Positions 32,371 to 41,307 of a stretch of DNA of 64,000 bases are shown here, in pieces. The notes beneath the pieces were generated by a model. That model saw nothing but the letters and a program-made list of their open reading frames with translations. It had not been told where the DNA came from and did not search any database. Positions within the stretch are counted from its first letter, which is position 1. Every line of letters begins with the position of its first letter. A program made the position numbers and the translations under genes. The stretch covers positions 1,054,001 through 1,118,000 of the forward strand of contig CAVYEZ010000018.1 in assembly GCA_963767685.1 (NCBI GenBank). Direction: 5' to 3'. Source of the DNA: Trebonia sp963767685 (GTDB lineage: Bacteria > Actinomycetota > Actinomycetes > Streptosporangiales > Streptosporangiaceae).

Positions 32371-33238
32371 CTCAGTCGCTGGCCGGGTTGCCGTGCGCAA
32401 AACGTACAAGCTGTATATCGGCGGCGCCTTTCCGCGCTCGGAGAGCGGAAGGTCCTACGTGGTGACCGACTCCCGCGGCGGCTTCCTCGCCAACGCTGCC
32501 CTCGCCTCGCGCAAGGACGCGCGCGACGCGGTGTCCGCGGCGCGCAAGGCGTTCCCCGGATGGTCCGGCGCCACCGCGTACAACCGGGGCCAGGTGCTGT
32601 ACCGGGTCGCCGAGCTGATGGAGGGCCGCCGGTCGCAGTTCGTCAGCGAGATCCGTGCGGCGGAGGGCATCGGCGCGTCGAAGGCGGAAGCGTTCGTGGA
32701 CGCCGCCATCGACCGGTGGGTATGGTACGCGGGCTGGGCAGACAAGATCGCCCAGGTCCGCGGCTCGTCCAACCCGGTGGCCGGGCCGTACTTCAACTTC
32801 TCGCTGCCCGAGCCGACCGGGGTCGTCGCCGTGCTCGCGCCCCAGCGGGCCCCGCTGCTCGGGTTCATCTCGGTCGTCGCGCCGGCCATCGTGAGCGGCA
32901 ACACCGTGGTGGTGCTGGCGTCGGAACAGTACCCGCTGCCCGCCGTCACGCTGTCCGAGGTGCTCGCCACCTCCGACGTTCCTGGCGGCGTGGTGAACGT
33001 GCTGACCGGGCGGGTGGCGGAGATCGCGCCGTGGCTCGCGTCCCACATGGACGTCAACGCCATCGACCTGACCGGCGCGCCCGACGACCAGCGGGACGAC
33101 CTGGCGGTCGCCGCCACCGACAACCTCAAGCGCGTCGTGGGGCTCTCGGCGAGCACCGACTGGGCGGCGACGCCCACCCTGGACCGCATGCTCACCTACC
33201 TGGAAACCAAGACCGTGTGGCACCCCGCCGCGATGTAA
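32363..33238 (+). CDS. Short aldehyde dehydrogenase-like protein without the catalytic domain
   Basis: 291 residues; ATG overlaps the end of the first ALDH by 8 nt. It matches the NAD-binding half (YKLYIGGAFPRSESGRSY, PEPTGVVAVLAPQRAPLLGF, PAIVSGNTVVVLASE) and ends after GLSASTDWAATPTLDRML, with no nucleophile Cys region. In actinobacteria a short ALDH of this kind follows the full one in deoC operons, so it may be a partner subunit, not a broken gene. Confidence 0.8.
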   Translation: MSDSVAGRVAVRKTYKLYIGGAFPRSESGRSYVVTDSRGGFLANAALASRKDARDAVSAARKAFPGWSGATAYNRGQVLYRVAELMEGRRSQFVSEIRAAEGIGASKAEAFVDAAIDRWVWYAGWADKIAQVRGSSNPVAGPYFNFSLPEPTGVVAVLAPQRAPLLGFISVVAPAIVSGNTVVVLASEQYPLPAVTLSEVLATSDVPGGVVNVLTGRVAEIAPWLASHMDVNAIDLTGAPDDQRDDLAVAATDNLKRVVGLSASTDWAATPTLDRMLTYLETKTVWHPAAM

Positions 33239-33595
33239 GCGGCGGGCGTCAGGGAATACAGACGGCCATTGGCAGTCCGCACATCCGGCAGGCCCCCGGA
33301 CGGCAGCTGCTTGCTGCCACTGCCGCGACGCTTGGCCCGCCGGACAGCGACTGCGCCACATGCCCGTGGCGCGGCGGCACTTCTTTATCTCATGCCCGAG
33401 TGCTCTTGCCGTCGCTGGGTTATGAGCCATGCGACGCGCTTGGGTGAGCGAATTGGCAACACGTCGCCGGCCGATTGGGTATGACTGTGCGTGTAGTCCG
33501 ATATGCGTAAGATGCGGTGACGGGCTGCGGCGCGGTGCCGTGGCCTTCTGGCGGTTGGTGAGTTCGCGGAGGACAGGTCAATCGGCGTCGGAGCA
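33239..33595. other. Intergenic stretch before the Scr1-type regulator
   Basis: 357 bp, no gene. Contains TTGGGT and TATGCGTAAGAT-like promoter elements around 33472-33520 only. Confidence 0.4.
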
Positions 33596-34504
33596 GTGAC
33601 GGATAGTGAGGTGCGGGGCGGCGGCACGGGGCCAGGTGCCGGCCTGGATGACTCGTCAGTTGGCGGGTTTGTGCTGCGGCTGCTGCTTGGTGCCCAGTTC
33701 CGCCGCCTTCGCGAGGCGGCCGGCATCACGCCTGAGCGGGCCGGCTACGAGATCCGGGCCTCCCGGTCCAAGATCAGCCGGATGGAGACCGGCCAGGTCG
33801 GCTTGAAGGCCCGCGACATTGACGACCTGCTCACCTTGTACGGCGTGACCGGCGAGCAGGAGCGGTCAAGGTTCCTCTACCTGACCAGGCAGTCCGGTCA
33901 GCCGGACTGGTGGAGCGGGTACGGCGACGTGCTGCCCGGCTGGTTCGAGAGCTACCTCGGGCTGGAGTCGGCGTCCAAGGCCATCCGGAGCTTCGAGATC
34001 CAGTTCGTGCACGGCCTGTTCCAGACCGAGGACTACGCGCGGGCCGTTACCCGCCTAGGTCACCAGGCAGCATCAGACGCGGAGGTCGAGCGCCGGGTCG
34101 AGCTGCGCCTGAAGCGCCAGGAACTGCTCGCCAGGGCGGGCCGGCCGAGGATCTGGTCGATCATGGACGAGGCGGTGCTGCGGCGGCCGGTCGGCGGGCC
34201 CGCGGTGATGCGCGCCCAGCTCCGCCGTCTCGTCGAGGTGGCCGCGATGCCGCGGGTGACCGTCCAGGTGGTCCCGTTTGCCCGCGGCGGCCACGCGGGC
34301 GCGAGCGGGTCGTTCAGCGTGCTCCGCTTCGGAGACCAGGACCTGCCGGACGTGATCTACGCCGAGCAGCTGACCAGTGCCGTCTACCTGGAGCAGCGCC
34401 CGGACGTCGAGCATTACCTGGCAGTAATGGACCAGCTCAGCGGCGAGGCGCTGACGCCGGCCGACACGACTCGCTTTATCGAGCAGGTGGCCAGCGAGAC
34501 ATGA
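33596..34504 (+). CDS. Scr1-family XRE regulator with DUF5753
   Basis: 302 residues from GTG 33596. N-terminal XRE HTH at residues 25-80 (LGAQFRRLREAAGITPERAG, SRSKISRMETGQ), then the DUF5753 ligand domain (IQFVHGLFQTEDYARAVTR, PRVTVQVVPFARGGHAGASG, VYLEQRPDVEHYL). These regulators usually pair with a small DUF397 partner; here the downstream partner is a DUF574 methyltransferase 12 bp away. Confidence 0.9.
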   Translation: MTDSEVRGGGTGPGAGLDDSSVGGFVLRLLLGAQFRRLREAAGITPERAGYEIRASRSKISRMETGQVGLKARDIDDLLTLYGVTGEQERSRFLYLTRQSGQPDWWSGYGDVLPGWFESYLGLESASKAIRSFEIQFVHGLFQTEDYARAVTRLGHQAASDAEVERRVELRLKRQELLARAGRPRIWSIMDEAVLRRPVGGPAVMRAQLRRLVEVAAMPRVTVQVVPFARGGHAGASGSFSVLRFGDQDLPDVIYAEQLTSAVYLEQRPDVEHYLAVMDQLSGEALTPADTTRFIEQVASET

Positions 34505-34516
34505 AAGGCAGCGGGA

Positions 34517-35347
34517 ATGATCAGCGATGACGCGGCGGGACCGGGCCACGGGAAGAGAGGCCCGCTGCCGTTCGACATCGGCGTGGCGCACCAGGCGCGG
34601 ATGTACGACTACGTGCTCGGCGGCAAGGACAACTACGCCGCCGACCGTGAGGCCGTCGAGGCCGGGCTCAAGGCGTGGCCGGACATGGCCTTCTCCATGC
34701 GGGCCAACCGGGCGTTCCTCGGGCGCGCGGTCCGCTACCTCGCTGGGCGGGCGGGGGTCCGGCAGTTCCTCGACATCGGCACCGGCATCCCGACCTCGGG
34801 CAACACCCACGAGGTCGCCCAGTCCATCGCCCCTGAGACCCGCGTCGTCTACGTGGACTACGACCCGGTCGTGCTCGCGCACGCCCGCGCGCTGCTGGAC
34901 AGCAACGAGGCGGGTGCCACCGAGTACATCGACGCCGACCTGCGCGACACCGACCTGATCCTCGGCCGGGCCGCAGAGTTGCTTGACTTCGCGAAGCCGG
35001 TGGCGGTCACGCTGCTCGCCGTCCTGCACGTGATACCGGACGTGGACGACCCGTACGCGATCGTCGCCAAGGTGATGGGCGCCGTCCCGCCCGGCAGCTA
35101 CCTCGCCCTCTCGCACTCGGCGTCGGACCTCTTCGACCAGGAGACGAAAGACAGCTTCAGGAGCGTCGTGGACCGGATGGTCCAGCAGCAGTACACCCCC
35201 CGCAGCCGCGAGCAGGTAGCGCGGTTCCTCGCGGGCATGGACATGGTCGAGCCCGGCCTTGTGCCGGTCGAGGAATGGCGGCCCGAGCCCGGCACGGATA
35301 ACACCCGCAAGTCGCGCGTGTGGGGCGCAGTGGGACGCAAGAACTAA
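34517..35347 (+). CDS. DUF574-type SAM-dependent methyltransferase
   Basis: 276 residues. Diagnostic stretches: RMYDYVLGGKDNYAADREA, then QFLDIGTGIPTSGNTHEVAQ and VVYVDYDPVVLAHARALL, and the C-terminal LVPVEEWRPE. Members are found only in actinomycetes, often many per genome; substrate unknown. Cotranscribed with the Scr1-type regulator. Confidence 0.92.
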   Translation: MISDDAAGPGHGKRGPLPFDIGVAHQARMYDYVLGGKDNYAADREAVEAGLKAWPDMAFSMRANRAFLGRAVRYLAGRAGVRQFLDIGTGIPTSGNTHEVAQSIAPETRVVYVDYDPVVLAHARALLDSNEAGATEYIDADLRDTDLILGRAAELLDFAKPVAVTLLAVLHVIPDVDDPYAIVAKVMGAVPPGSYLALSHSASDLFDQETKDSFRSVVDRMVQQQYTPRSREQVARFLAGMDMVEPGLVPVEEWRPEPGTDNTRKSRVWGAVGRKN

Positions 35348-35688
35348 CCCGGTCAGGTGGCCTCGGCGAGTTAGGCCGCTGCTATCGTCTTCAGATCGTC
35401 AGGCAGCCCACCGGGGCGGCCGGCCTGCCGGGCGACCCACTCCAGGTTCTGCTCGTCGCCCGGCAGGCCGGCCGCCAGGTTCCGAGACGACTCCCCGTAG
35501 ATCGAGTCCTCGCCGTGGCCGCGACGCCTGCTCGTGACGTGCACCATGAGCCGCCGCTAAGACGCCCCAAGTTTGGCTCCCAAGGCCATGCGTTCGATCT
35601 TCGCGGTCCAGCTTTAGGTCCCGCTGACGGCGGCGGCTACCTGTGCCATGCATACCGGCATATATGCCCAGAAGGCGGCACCTCCTGA
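35348..35688. other. Stretch with unassigned coding-like scraps
   Basis: On the minus strand near 35400-35520 one frame reads DSIYGESSRNLAAGLPGDEQ then NLEWVARQAG, which looks protein-derived but is not placed. No complete gene. Confidence 0.3.
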
Positions 35689-35737
35689 GACTCCCGTGCG
35701 GCCAGTCAACGCCACCCCCGTCAACTGACCGCGCGGG
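35689..35737 (+). repeat. 49-bp relic matching the end of the GntR-XRE gene
   Basis: 43 of 49 positions equal 47020-47068, which is coding (TPARPADATPVYWPRG) in the GntR-XRE gene. Here an in-frame TGA interrupts it, so it is a relic of a related gene. Confidence 0.7.
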
Positions 35738-35783
35738 CAAGCTCCCGCGTTCCTGATACGGCAAGGAACGCGGTTGAGAAGGA

Positions 35784-35818
35784 GAGCCGACCCCCACCGT
35801 CCGGGGGTCGGCTCTCTG
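35784..35818. terminator. Strong hairpin terminator
   Basis: AGAGCCGACCCCC and GGGGGTCGGCTCT pair perfectly around a short loop. It separates the DUF574 unit from the leftward GlsB gene. Confidence 0.85.
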
Positions 35819-35865
35819 TACTGGGGAGGGGCTGACAACTAGTCGCGCGGCCCCGGTCGGCTATT

Positions 35866-36147
35866 TCAGCGGTGTGCCGTCCGGCGGCCGGACCGCCCGG
35901 TGGCCAGGTGGTAGGCCAGCAGGAGGACGGCGGACCCGACGATGGCGGTGATCCAGGTGGACAGGTTGAAGAACCCGTTCAGGGTGTGCAGGTGCAGTAC
36001 CCGGCTGGCTGCCCAGCCGCCGCCGATCGCGCCGGCGACGCCGATCAGGCAGGTGAGGATGAGGCCTTGTGATCGCTTGCCGGGAATCAGCACGTTGCCG
36101 AGCAGGCCTGCTCCCAGGCCGAGGACGATCCATGCGATGATGCCCAT
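35866..36147 (-). CDS. GlsB/YeaQ/YmgE (transglycosylase-associated) membrane protein
   Basis: 93 residues, three membrane helices: IIAWIVLGLGAGLLGNVLI, GLILTCLIGVAGAIGGGW and WITAIVGSAVLLLAYHLA. The family start G-I-I-x-W-I-V-x-G-L-x-A-G is clear. A stress-linked inner-membrane protein of unknown action. RBS AAGGAGCCC. Confidence 0.92.
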   Translation of the reverse strand: MGIIAWIVLGLGAGLLGNVLIPGKRSQGLILTCLIGVAGAIGGGWAASRVLHLHTLNGFFNLSTWITAIVGSAVLLLAYHLATGRSGRRTAHR

Positions 36148-36272
36148 GACGGGCTCCTTAAGTCAGTGACGCGTGTGTGGTGCCAGTCGCCGGCCCGTGG
36201 CGGGAGACCCTGGCGTGAAAGGCGGCGGGCGGCGGCTGCCGGGCCGTGCTGGCCGCCGGCTCTCCCGGCTGG

Positions 36273-36635
36273 CTAACTGGCGCGGGACTTGCGGCGGTCG
36301 CGGCGCATGATCTGCCGGAGCTCGGTGATGCGCGCGGTTCCCGCGGCGGCCATGATCAGCGCGCCCGCGATGGCGGCGAACAACAGCGCCACGGCCAGCG
36401 GCAGGTGCAGGTGGGCACCCAGGAAGCTGATGCTGACGGCGTTCGCGTTCTGGATGATGAAGATCAGCACGACGGCGAGGATGGCGATGCCCGCGATCAG
36501 CGCGATGCGCACGCCGCTGATCCTGGTGCGCAGCCGCCGGCGGGGTGCCTGCGAGGCGGGCGCGGGCGGCGGGGCGGAGCCGTTGGCTGATGGCGGCAGG
36601 GTGGTTGTGCCTGCTGGTGTCGCTGGGTCGGTCAT
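36273..36635 (-). CDS. LapA-like (DUF1049) two-helix membrane protein
   Basis: 120 residues. Pro/Ala-rich cytoplasmic head, then helices VRIALIAGIAILAVVLIFII and LAVALLFAAIAGALIMAA joined by QNANAVSISFLGAHLHLPL, the LapA signature (QN.. V...F). Basic C-terminal tail RQIMRRDRRKSRAS. Lies 125 bp upstream of the GlsB gene. Confidence 0.88.
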   Translation of the reverse strand: MTDPATPAGTTTLPPSANGSAPPPAPASQAPRRRLRTRISGVRIALIAGIAILAVVLIFIIQNANAVSISFLGAHLHLPLAVALLFAAIAGALIMAAAGTARITELRQIMRRDRRKSRAS

Positions 36636-36744
36636 GACGGGACTTCCTTAGCGGGAACCGGGCCGCTGCTGACCTGGCGTGGTTCCCTTGGCGGCCCCGG
36701 GAGCTGGCCGCCGGCGGCGGCTGGTCCTGGGGCCTGCGCTCACT

Positions 36745-36801
36745 CTATACAGGAAACAGAAAACTAGCAATGTTTTTCTAGAATGTGATATCTTCCTAAG
36801 G
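36745..36801 (+). promoter_or_regulatory. AT-rich promoter with a CTAG inverted repeat
   Basis: CTAG-CAATGTTTTT-CTAG lies at about 36763-36780 in a 50-bp AT-rich block just before the wHTH gene, a likely autoregulatory site. Confidence 0.4.
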
Positions 36802-37155
36802 GTGGCGAGCTGGAGCTTCCTGACCAATCACGCCCGGGTCCTGCTGTGCATCGCCCGTGACCCAGGCGCGCGGCTGCGTGATATCGCGGCCAGCCTGAGC
36901 ATCACCGAGCGCAGCGCCTACGGCATCGTGACCGACCTGGCCGCAGCCGGGTACGTCGTCAAGCAGAAAGACGGCCGCCGCAACCGCTACCAGGTCCAGG
37001 CGCACCTGCCGCTGCCGGAGCCCGCCAGCCGGGAACCCGCCATCGGCGAGGTCCTGGCCGCCCTGATGGGAGACGAGGCGAGGCGGCCGCCAGCGGGCAC
37101 CCCGCCTCGCCCAGGTGAGGACGACGGCCGCCCGCCAGCCCAATTACAGCCCTGA
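36802..37155 (+). CDS. Winged-helix (MarR/IclR-like) DNA-binding protein
   Basis: 117 residues from GTG 36802. HTH in the first 75 residues: FLTNHARVLLCIARDPGARL, then LRDIAASLSITERSAYGIV and a wing KQKDGRRNRYQV. C-terminal part is Pro-rich and unstructured. Small stand-alone regulators of this type are common in actinomycetes; target unknown. The start at 36802 is preferred because upstream codons lack structure. Confidence 0.75.
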   Translation: MASWSFLTNHARVLLCIARDPGARLRDIAASLSITERSAYGIVTDLAAAGYVVKQKDGRRNRYQVQAHLPLPEPASREPAIGEVLAALMGDEARRPPAGTPPRPGEDDGRPPAQLQP

Positions 37156-37304
37156 CCTGCGCTTCGAGGCGCCCCATGGCAAGGACAAGCGCGGCCATTG
37201 CCGGTGTGGCGGTTGTCCCGGATTCGGGACATTTTTTCCGCGTTTCCGTGCTGCGCCAGCATCGCTCATGGTGCCTCTCCTGGTCGCCGATCGCCCGTCC
37301 TTCC

Positions 37305-37634
37305 GACGAAGCCAGGATCGCAGAACTCGTCGCCGGGTGCACGGGCTGAGCTCGACCTCGGTGACCCTCGGGCTGCCCGCGCTGTCGCCGTTGTCTAACC
37401 CGGGTTGACAACAATAAGAGCGCGTTGATGCACCGTGTCCGCGACGTTGCCCGTGACGAACTGGGCCTGGAACAACTGCGGCTCGAAGCCCGAGCCGAGA
37501 AGGACTCGAAGACTTCTACGGCCGACTCGGCTGGCAGGAGGTCGGCCGGTGGCACCGACTTCTTGTACCTCCGGCCCTGCGTCGAAGATGGCGCCCCGGA
37601 CTGGGACGTAATTACGTGGGAGGACGAGGAGTGA
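37305..37634 (+). pseudogene. GNAT acetyltransferase relic
   Basis: Pieces in different frames: ARIAELVAG (start region), AELDLGDPRAARAVAVV, NKSALMHRVRDVARDELGLE and LRLEA, DFYGRLGWQEVGRWH, and DGAPDWDVITWEDEE at the end. Together they follow the order of a GNAT N-acetyltransferase with an internal deletion and at least two frame changes. Confidence 0.65.
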
Positions 37635-37707
37635 GTAAGACAATGTCAACCACCTCGTGAAATGTGAACACGTCGCACCTCGGGAAAAATGAGCCCCTGG
37701 TGTGGCC

Positions 37708-38337
37708 CTACAATCGGCGGGCCAGCAGGTGGGCGTCGAGGAAGCCCCGTTCGGAGGCCGGGTCGTGGAGCAGCCGGGCGAAGGGATCGAGCCCGGCGTC
37801 GGCCAGCAGTTCGGCGAGGCGGTCCGCCGGCCAGCTGAAGGCAGGGGTCACCTTGTGGTCGAATCGGACTGGTTCCGGTCCGTCGGTCCCGAAGAAGGAG
37901 ACCAGCAGCAGGCCGCCCGGCGCCAGGACGCGTACCTGCTCGGCGAGCAGCTTCGGCAGTCCCTGCGGCTGGGTGTGGATCATCGAGTAGTGAGCCAGGA
38001 CGCCGCCGAGTGCGCCGTCCTCGACCGGCAGGGACTCCATCGGCGCCTCCTGGAAGCGCAGCTCCGGGTGGGCCCGCCGGGCGTGGCTGACCATCCCCGG
38101 GGAGAGATCGAGCCCGAAGGCGTCCAGGCCCAGTTCGTGCAGCATGGCCGTCAGATGCCCGGGCCCGCACCCGACGTCCGCTGCCCGCGGGTTGCCCGTC
38201 GCGCGCACCAGTTCGGCGAAAGTGCCGATCATGGCCCGGGAGAACGGCTGCCCCTCCAGGCGGTTTGCGAACTTCGACGCGTACAGCTCGACGACCCCGT
38301 CGTAGGCCGCCCTGGTCTCGTCCCGATGATCCGTCAC
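37708..38337 (-). CDS. Class I SAM-dependent methyltransferase
   Basis: 209 residues from GTG 38337 (VTDHRDETRAAYDGVVELYA). Motif I AADVGCGPGHLTAMLHE, then FGLDLSPGMVSHARRAHP and VLAPGGLLLVSFF. UbiE/BioC-like small-molecule methyltransferase; substrate unknown. The much longer upstream open frame has no homology-like features. Divergent from the DUF4352 gene. Confidence 0.88.
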   Translation of the reverse strand: MTDHRDETRAAYDGVVELYASKFANRLEGQPFSRAMIGTFAELVRATGNPRAADVGCGPGHLTAMLHELGLDAFGLDLSPGMVSHARRAHPELRFQEAPMESLPVEDGALGGVLAHYSMIHTQPQGLPKLLAEQVRVLAPGGLLLVSFFGTDGPEPVRFDHKVTPAFSWPADRLAELLADAGLDPFARLLHDPASERGFLDAHLLARRL

Positions 38338-38430
38338 GGGAAGGACTCTAGCCACGGTCGGCGCGAGGCCAGACCTACCAGGCGATGAACTGTTACGACG
38401 GACAACCACATGACATAATCGGAGCACGCT

Positions 38431-39027
38431 ATGAGCCAACAGCAGCCACCGCAGCGGAAAAACCGGCACTGGGCGCGCAACATCTTCCTGGTCATTATCA
38501 GCCTGATAGCGGCCGCCATCGGCATCGCCATCGCCACGTCCGGGGTCTCCACCACGCCCTCTGTCATTACGGGTACACCCGGCCCGTCCGCAGCGCACGT
38601 GGCGGCACCCGCGAGACTCGGCTCCTACCTCGACGTCCAGGACGGCAGCGGCGACACCTACGGGGTGGCCCTCACTAAGGTCATCGACCCAGCCCACTCT
38701 ACCGACCGGATCACAGCGGGCAACGGCAAGCGGCTCGTTGGCGCGGTCTTCACCATCAAGGGCATCAGCGGCGACGGCCCTCAACAGCAGGACGCCGAGG
38801 ACGACGCCGTTCTCGTCGGTAGCGACGGGCAGGTCTACCTCCCGGACATCGTCCCCATCGTCGGGTATACCGACTTCGCCGTGGGCGAGATCCACGCGGC
38901 CCCAGGCGAGAGCACGACTGGCGACGTGGCCTTCCAGGTGCCCACCGGGGTAAAGGTGTCAAAGGTGCAGTGGTCGACCTTCTCAAGCCTTGGCGTTGAA
39001 TCCACTATCCAGTGGAACGTGCCTTAA
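38431..39027 (+). CDS. DUF4352-type surface-anchored protein
   Basis: 198 residues. N-terminal membrane anchor NIFLVIISLIAAAIGIAIAT after a basic stretch, a Ser/Thr/Pro linker, and an immunoglobulin-like DUF4352 domain (RLGSYLDVQDGSGDTYGVAL, RLVGAVFTIKGISGDG, GEIHAAPGESTTGDVAFQVP). Probably faces the outside of the cell. No clear partner. Confidence 0.8.
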   Translation: MSQQQPPQRKNRHWARNIFLVIISLIAAAIGIAIATSGVSTTPSVITGTPGPSAAHVAAPARLGSYLDVQDGSGDTYGVALTKVIDPAHSTDRITAGNGKRLVGAVFTIKGISGDGPQQQDAEDDAVLVGSDGQVYLPDIVPIVGYTDFAVGEIHAAPGESTTGDVAFQVPTGVKVSKVQWSTFSSLGVESTIQWNVP

Positions 39028-39403
39028 GAACATCCTGGCCGTATGGGCTCATTCGAGATCGGATGTCGGTGACGACCCCTGATCACGTTCCGGCGCTGCC
39101 GAGAGTCGTCGGACTCCGAGCAATTCACTTTCGTCGGCAGGATCCGGTGCGATCAGCCCCTAGGTGAGCGACTGGCGACAAGTGACTTGAGTTGCTGTCC
39201 TGGGATTAGACGTCGATATAGATAGTTTGGCTAGCGAATCCCACTTTGGCTGCCCAGACCTTTAGTTTGCCAGGCTAAGAATTAAGCGCGTAGGATCCGG
39301 CAGACCAGATTTGGCGCGCCGTAACTGAGGTTACGGTCAGAGACCAGAGTCAGTAGCCAATCAGCGACCATGCGTAGGTCTTGATGGTCACGCGGACCGT
39401 GGC
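39028..39403. other. Intergenic stretch, nothing recognised
   Basis: 376 bp of somewhat lower GC between convergent genes; no gene, repeat or strong hairpin seen. Confidence 0.5.
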
Positions 39404-40339
39404 TCAAGGTTGTTGGTCGGTCGCCCCGATGGCGCGTCCGGCCAGCAGGTTGCCTGCGAACCCGACGATCTGAAAGGCGAGTCCGGCGTGGGCCCGTTTG
39501 TGGGGGGTTTCTGTGCTCGCAACCTGGAGGACGAGGGCGAGCGTTTCCTCGGCAAGCTCGGCGCCCCCTGCCAGTCCCCACGCATGTCCCTCTGTCACGA
39601 GGTGATTCATGGTGATGGCGGCGTGGCGGTACTCGCCGCCGATCGCGAGGGCAACCTCGCCGTCGTTGGGCTGGTGTGCCTGCGGCACGACGTCGTAGGC
39701 GGGGCTGAGCGTCATTGACCCGTCGGCAGGGTGGAGCAGGGAGAGGTTCTTCGCGTGCATGTCGAGGTTTCCCACGGCCGCGGAAACTACGACCAGCTTG
39801 AACAGCCGCTCCAGCGAATTGCGGTCCCCGGTAGCAGAGAAGACCCGGGCGATGCGCTCGAGGCTTACTTTTCCACCGTACTTCTGGTATTTCTGATTGC
39901 CTGCCGCGCCGAGGACTTGGTTGAAGTCTTCCTGGTGAACGCGCCCCTGAGGGGCATGAGGGGAACGGTCATATCGCTCGATCACGACGGCTGGCACGCC
40001 ATCGAACTCTTCGATCCATGTCGAGAAGGCGGAGAGCCCGGCGGCCCGCGCGAAGCGCGCCCCGAACTCCTCGTCGTAAATGGAAGTCGGGTAATCCCGT
40101 GACTCCGGTTTAAGGATATAGGTGGACGGCCAGCCGTCGATCACCCGGTTCCAGGCTTCCCCGGTTCGAGCGAGCACGATCTTGTCCTGGACTCCGGCCA
40201 GTGAGGTCTTGCCGCCGACGGGCTTGTTCCCTAGTGGGTTGTCCTGGACGTGCTGCAGCAGGCTAGCCACCCCGGCGCTTGTCAGTGGTTCCAGTGCAGG
40301 CTGCTTCGGCTCGCCCGTGACAGTCACCGGCGGGGGCAC
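39404..40339 (-). pseudogene. hipA: HipA-type Ser/Thr kinase, N-terminally truncated
   Basis: 311 residues against 400-440 for full HipA: the N1 domain is missing. The kinase parts are kept: KTSLAGVQDKIVLAR (ATP loop), STYILKPES, VIERYDR, QEDFNQVLGA, catalytic GNLDMHAKN and SPAYDVVPQ (metal Asp). A TGA lies in frame 9 nt before the GTG. No HipB antitoxin gene is next to it. Full HipA phosphorylates tRNA synthetases and causes persistence; this copy may be inactive or a natural short form. Confidence 0.8.
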
Positions 40340-40992
40340 GGTCTGTCAACAGGACTCACGAGTCCAGGTTCCGGGAGTGCTCACCCGCCAGCGGCCACTT
40401 CGTAACGAGTCTGCCGGACAGGCTGACCCGTTAACACTCATTAGGTTCCGGGAGACACCAACGCTTGATCGTAGGGTGAGGGGTGATGTCCCCCCTCACC
40501 CTCTGCCTAGCGGGCGAGCGTCTGCCTTCGATCTTCACCCGGTATTGGGCGGGCCGCTCCGCCTCGCCCTGGTGGCCGAGGACGTTGGCCGTTCACGCGC
40601 TGCCAGCTCGCGCGATCGTGACCGCGAAGACCATCCGCGGACCTGCTTGGGACGGCGATGGTACGACACGGCATGGCGCGTAGCCTCTGGCATCAGGCGA
40701 TTAGTCCGATCCGACTGATCTGTGGCGATCCATGGCAACGATGACTTCCTTATCAGGGTGTCGATCCGCCCGCTTTGGTAGCGCTTTATGTTCACTGACC
40801 TGCGGCCCAATTCAGCGCTACCCTAGCGACTCCCCCCGGCTTACCCCACTTGCCCCACTTGCCCCGACCACCCTAGGGCCACTGTAGGGCTGGCCCGAGG
40901 GCCACGGGCGCCTAGAAATAGGGGCCATACGCGCCACCGCACGTGCATCCTCCGGCTGGTCATCGCAGGCACGCTTCCGGTGGGATCATGGC
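40340..40992. other. Long intergenic stretch
   Basis: 653 bp. No HipA N-terminus or HipB found. Contains three tandem TTGCCCCAC-like units at about 40849-40868. Otherwise nothing. Confidence 0.5.
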
Positions 40993-41307
40993 GTGATGGA
41001 CCTAGACGAGCTCGACCGGGAGGTTGCCGCCCGCGTCTCCAATTGGCAGGCTGCCGGCGCTCGATGGGAGTCCAAACGTGGGCGATTCACGAGCAAGCCG
41101 TCCACATCGCTCCGCCTGAAGGCGGGCGGCGTCCTGGCCGAGCTGGTCTTGTGGGTCTCGGGTGAAGCCGAGCTGACGCACGTGCGAGTGGCTGGCGGCG
41201 AGATCGTGATCGAGCACTACGACATCACCACCTTGGCGAGCCTTCGAGGCTGCCTCGACAACCTGGAGGCATATACCGGCCTGCAGATGCCACCTTTTGA
41301 TCCGTGA
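40993..41307 (+). CDS. TriTu-like immunity protein
   Basis: 104 residues (GTG 40993 or ATG 40996). Pattern TSLRLKAGGVLAELVLWVSG, EAELTHVRVAGGEIVIEHY, then a helical end TTLASLRGCLDNLEAYTG resembles the TriTu family of polymorphic-toxin immunity proteins. No toxin gene is beside it. Its last 91 bp overlap the end of the convergent HEAT-like gene. Family call from memory, moderate. Confidence 0.5.
   Translation: MMDLDELDREVAARVSNWQAAGARWESKRGRFTSKPSTSLRLKAGGVLAELVLWVSGEAELTHVRVAGGEIVIEHYDITTLASLRGCLDNLEAYTGLQMPPFDP

Noticed and set aside
37708..38895. 395-residue methyltransferase including a long N-terminal extension
   Set aside because: The extension is antisense to the DUF4352 gene, which has its own good start and membrane anchor; the GTG at 38337 fits the family length.
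40360..40390. CAGGACTCACGAGTCCAGG as the missing left att site of the AICE
   Set aside because: It shares only CAGGACTC with the tRNA-Arg 3' end and is itself a short palindrome.
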